The translations under genes were made by a program, and so were the position numbers. The notes under the pieces were generated by a model. That model did no database searches. It was not told the DNA's origin and was given only the letters and a program-made list of their open reading frames with translations. 64,000 bases of DNA from Bedellia somnulentella (taxonomy: Eukaryota; Arthropoda; Insecta; Lepidoptera; Bedelliidae): contig OY755188.1 in the NCBI GenBank assembly GCA_963576735.1, positions 16,728,323 through 16,792,322 of the forward strand, in the 5' to 3' direction. Of the stretch, positions 63,340 to 64,000 are shown piece after piece (position 1 is the stretch's first letter; each line of letters starts with the position of its first letter).

Positions 63340-64000
63340 GACCGGACTAAAAGACAGGGTTACGTTTTTCAGTATTGAGTTTAATATTCAAAATCCACCG
63401 AACAAAACATACAAAGAATATTTGAAAACCACTTGTTTTTGCTATACTCTGTTTTTTTTTTGTTTACCGGTGGGGAAATCCTCATAGGATAGGGTATGTC
63501 GGACTTTTACCGACTAAAACCCCACCGGTTCGGTGCTGCTGGCCCTGCGGCCTGTGCGGCGTCACCATAACTTGTGTGCCGGGCGGCTGAAGGCCGCCCT
63601 GGCGGGGAATAGGAGTGTACCTAAGCTAAGTCGAATAGGGTGAGTATAAAAATAAAATAGACTCTAGTTGAGTCTGGTGTGACTCTAAAGTTAGTGTAAG
63701 GTTCTACGACCTCGCCGGCGGGGTCGGTGTCGGGAGTGATAGTGGTTGTTGGTGTGACCGCGAGCGCCGGTGGCCCCTGAGGCCTCGAGCTCGCGGGTGA
63801 TGTCGTCGTCGGGATCCGAGAGCACGCTACGTGGGCGTCGAATCCCGGCGTCCGGGGAAATCGTATAGTCGAGCGAGGCTCGGAGTAAGGGGTTGGGGTG
63901 ATCAGGGATCTTATCAAAGTATCTACGTGATGCTATTCTCTGCATTGAAAATGTTCATTATATGGCCCTCAAAATCTACCATTCAAGCGAACATGCCAGA
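63340..64000 (-). other. GC-rich repeat, probably a LINE 3' region
   Basis: Minus-strand frames (63945-63621) are Arg/Pro-rich (PNPLLRASLDYTISPDAGIR, GATGARGHTNNHYHSRHRPR). Further on, GGATTTCCCCACCGG followed by an A-run (63483-63452 inverse) looks like a retroelement 3' end. CCCACCGG/CCGGTGGGG motifs at 63470 and 63521 form an inverted pair. Element class uncertain; it runs off the window. Confidence 0.35.

Noticed and set aside
63621..63945. Two overlapping Arg/Pro-rich frames as a gene
   Set aside because: GC-rich composition opens several frames; sequence looks like retroelement end and runs off the window.

Overview
Eukaryotic genomic DNA, most likely from a moth or butterfly. The support is one intron-containing host gene with insect-type splice sites, polyadenylation and TA-rich introns, plus a transposon fauna typical of Lepidoptera: Helitrons ending CTAG, piggyBac, PIF/Harbinger with a Myb-like partner gene, Penelope-like, I-clade, CR1/Jockey-type, RTE-like and restriction-endonuclease LINEs, Ty3/gypsy, Ty1/copia and several SINE families. 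The species cannot be named from the sequence. There are no bacterial operons, rRNAs, CRISPR arrays or convincing functional tRNA genes.

Layout. 1-633 holds the 5' part of a mariner-type transposon on the minus strand. 1220-4832 holds the last five coding exons of the ribosome-biogenesis WD40 gene bop1 (plus strand), with a 97-bp, ten-copy minisatellite across the end of its fourth visible exon. 5864-9835 is a decayed Ty3/gypsy element (minus). 10150-13516 holds two decayed LINEs (plus). 13519-14880 is a Ty1/copia remnant broken by a duplicated tRNA-like SINE. 15000-25500 is repeat-rich and gene-poor: LINE remnants, hAT and foldback MITEs, SINEs and P-type transposase fragments. 25526-27430 is a long uninterrupted piggyBac transposase frame with one catalytic Asp changed to Gly.

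30481-36907 is a PIF/Harbinger element with convergent transposase and Myb-like genes. A Penelope-like element (31320-34515, 13-bp target duplication) lies between them; it was itself hit by a LINE carrying a Helitron and by an RTE-like LINE.

38591-60061 is the most striking stretch. A TIR element with TA target sites can be followed across 21.5 kb because an uninterrupted-by-comparison sister copy sits at 46728-48454. It was invaded by SINEs, by a second long-TIR element (39654-52889), and by LINEs. The second element contains a complete-looking 5.6-kb I-clade LINE (both frames open, 12-bp target duplication), the sister copy itself, a small THAP-domain gene with P-type transposase remains, and a Helitron. 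The LINE block includes a restriction-endonuclease LINE split by an 1805-bp hAT-like element with a perfect 8-bp duplication.

61345-63330 has two roughly 325-bp inverted arms around a broken gene of an arthropod multicopy family (acidic PIN-like region plus CXC cysteine cluster).

Few genes here work together. Functional pairings are the I-clade ORF1/ORF2, the Harbinger transposase/Myb pair, and a SINE family (called SINE-A below) that shares its 3' tail with an RTE-like LINE which probably mobilises it. Names used here for local families: SINE-A (GTATG-tailed), SINE-B (ATGTT-tailed, tRNA-like head), SINE-T (tRNA-like core in the middle).
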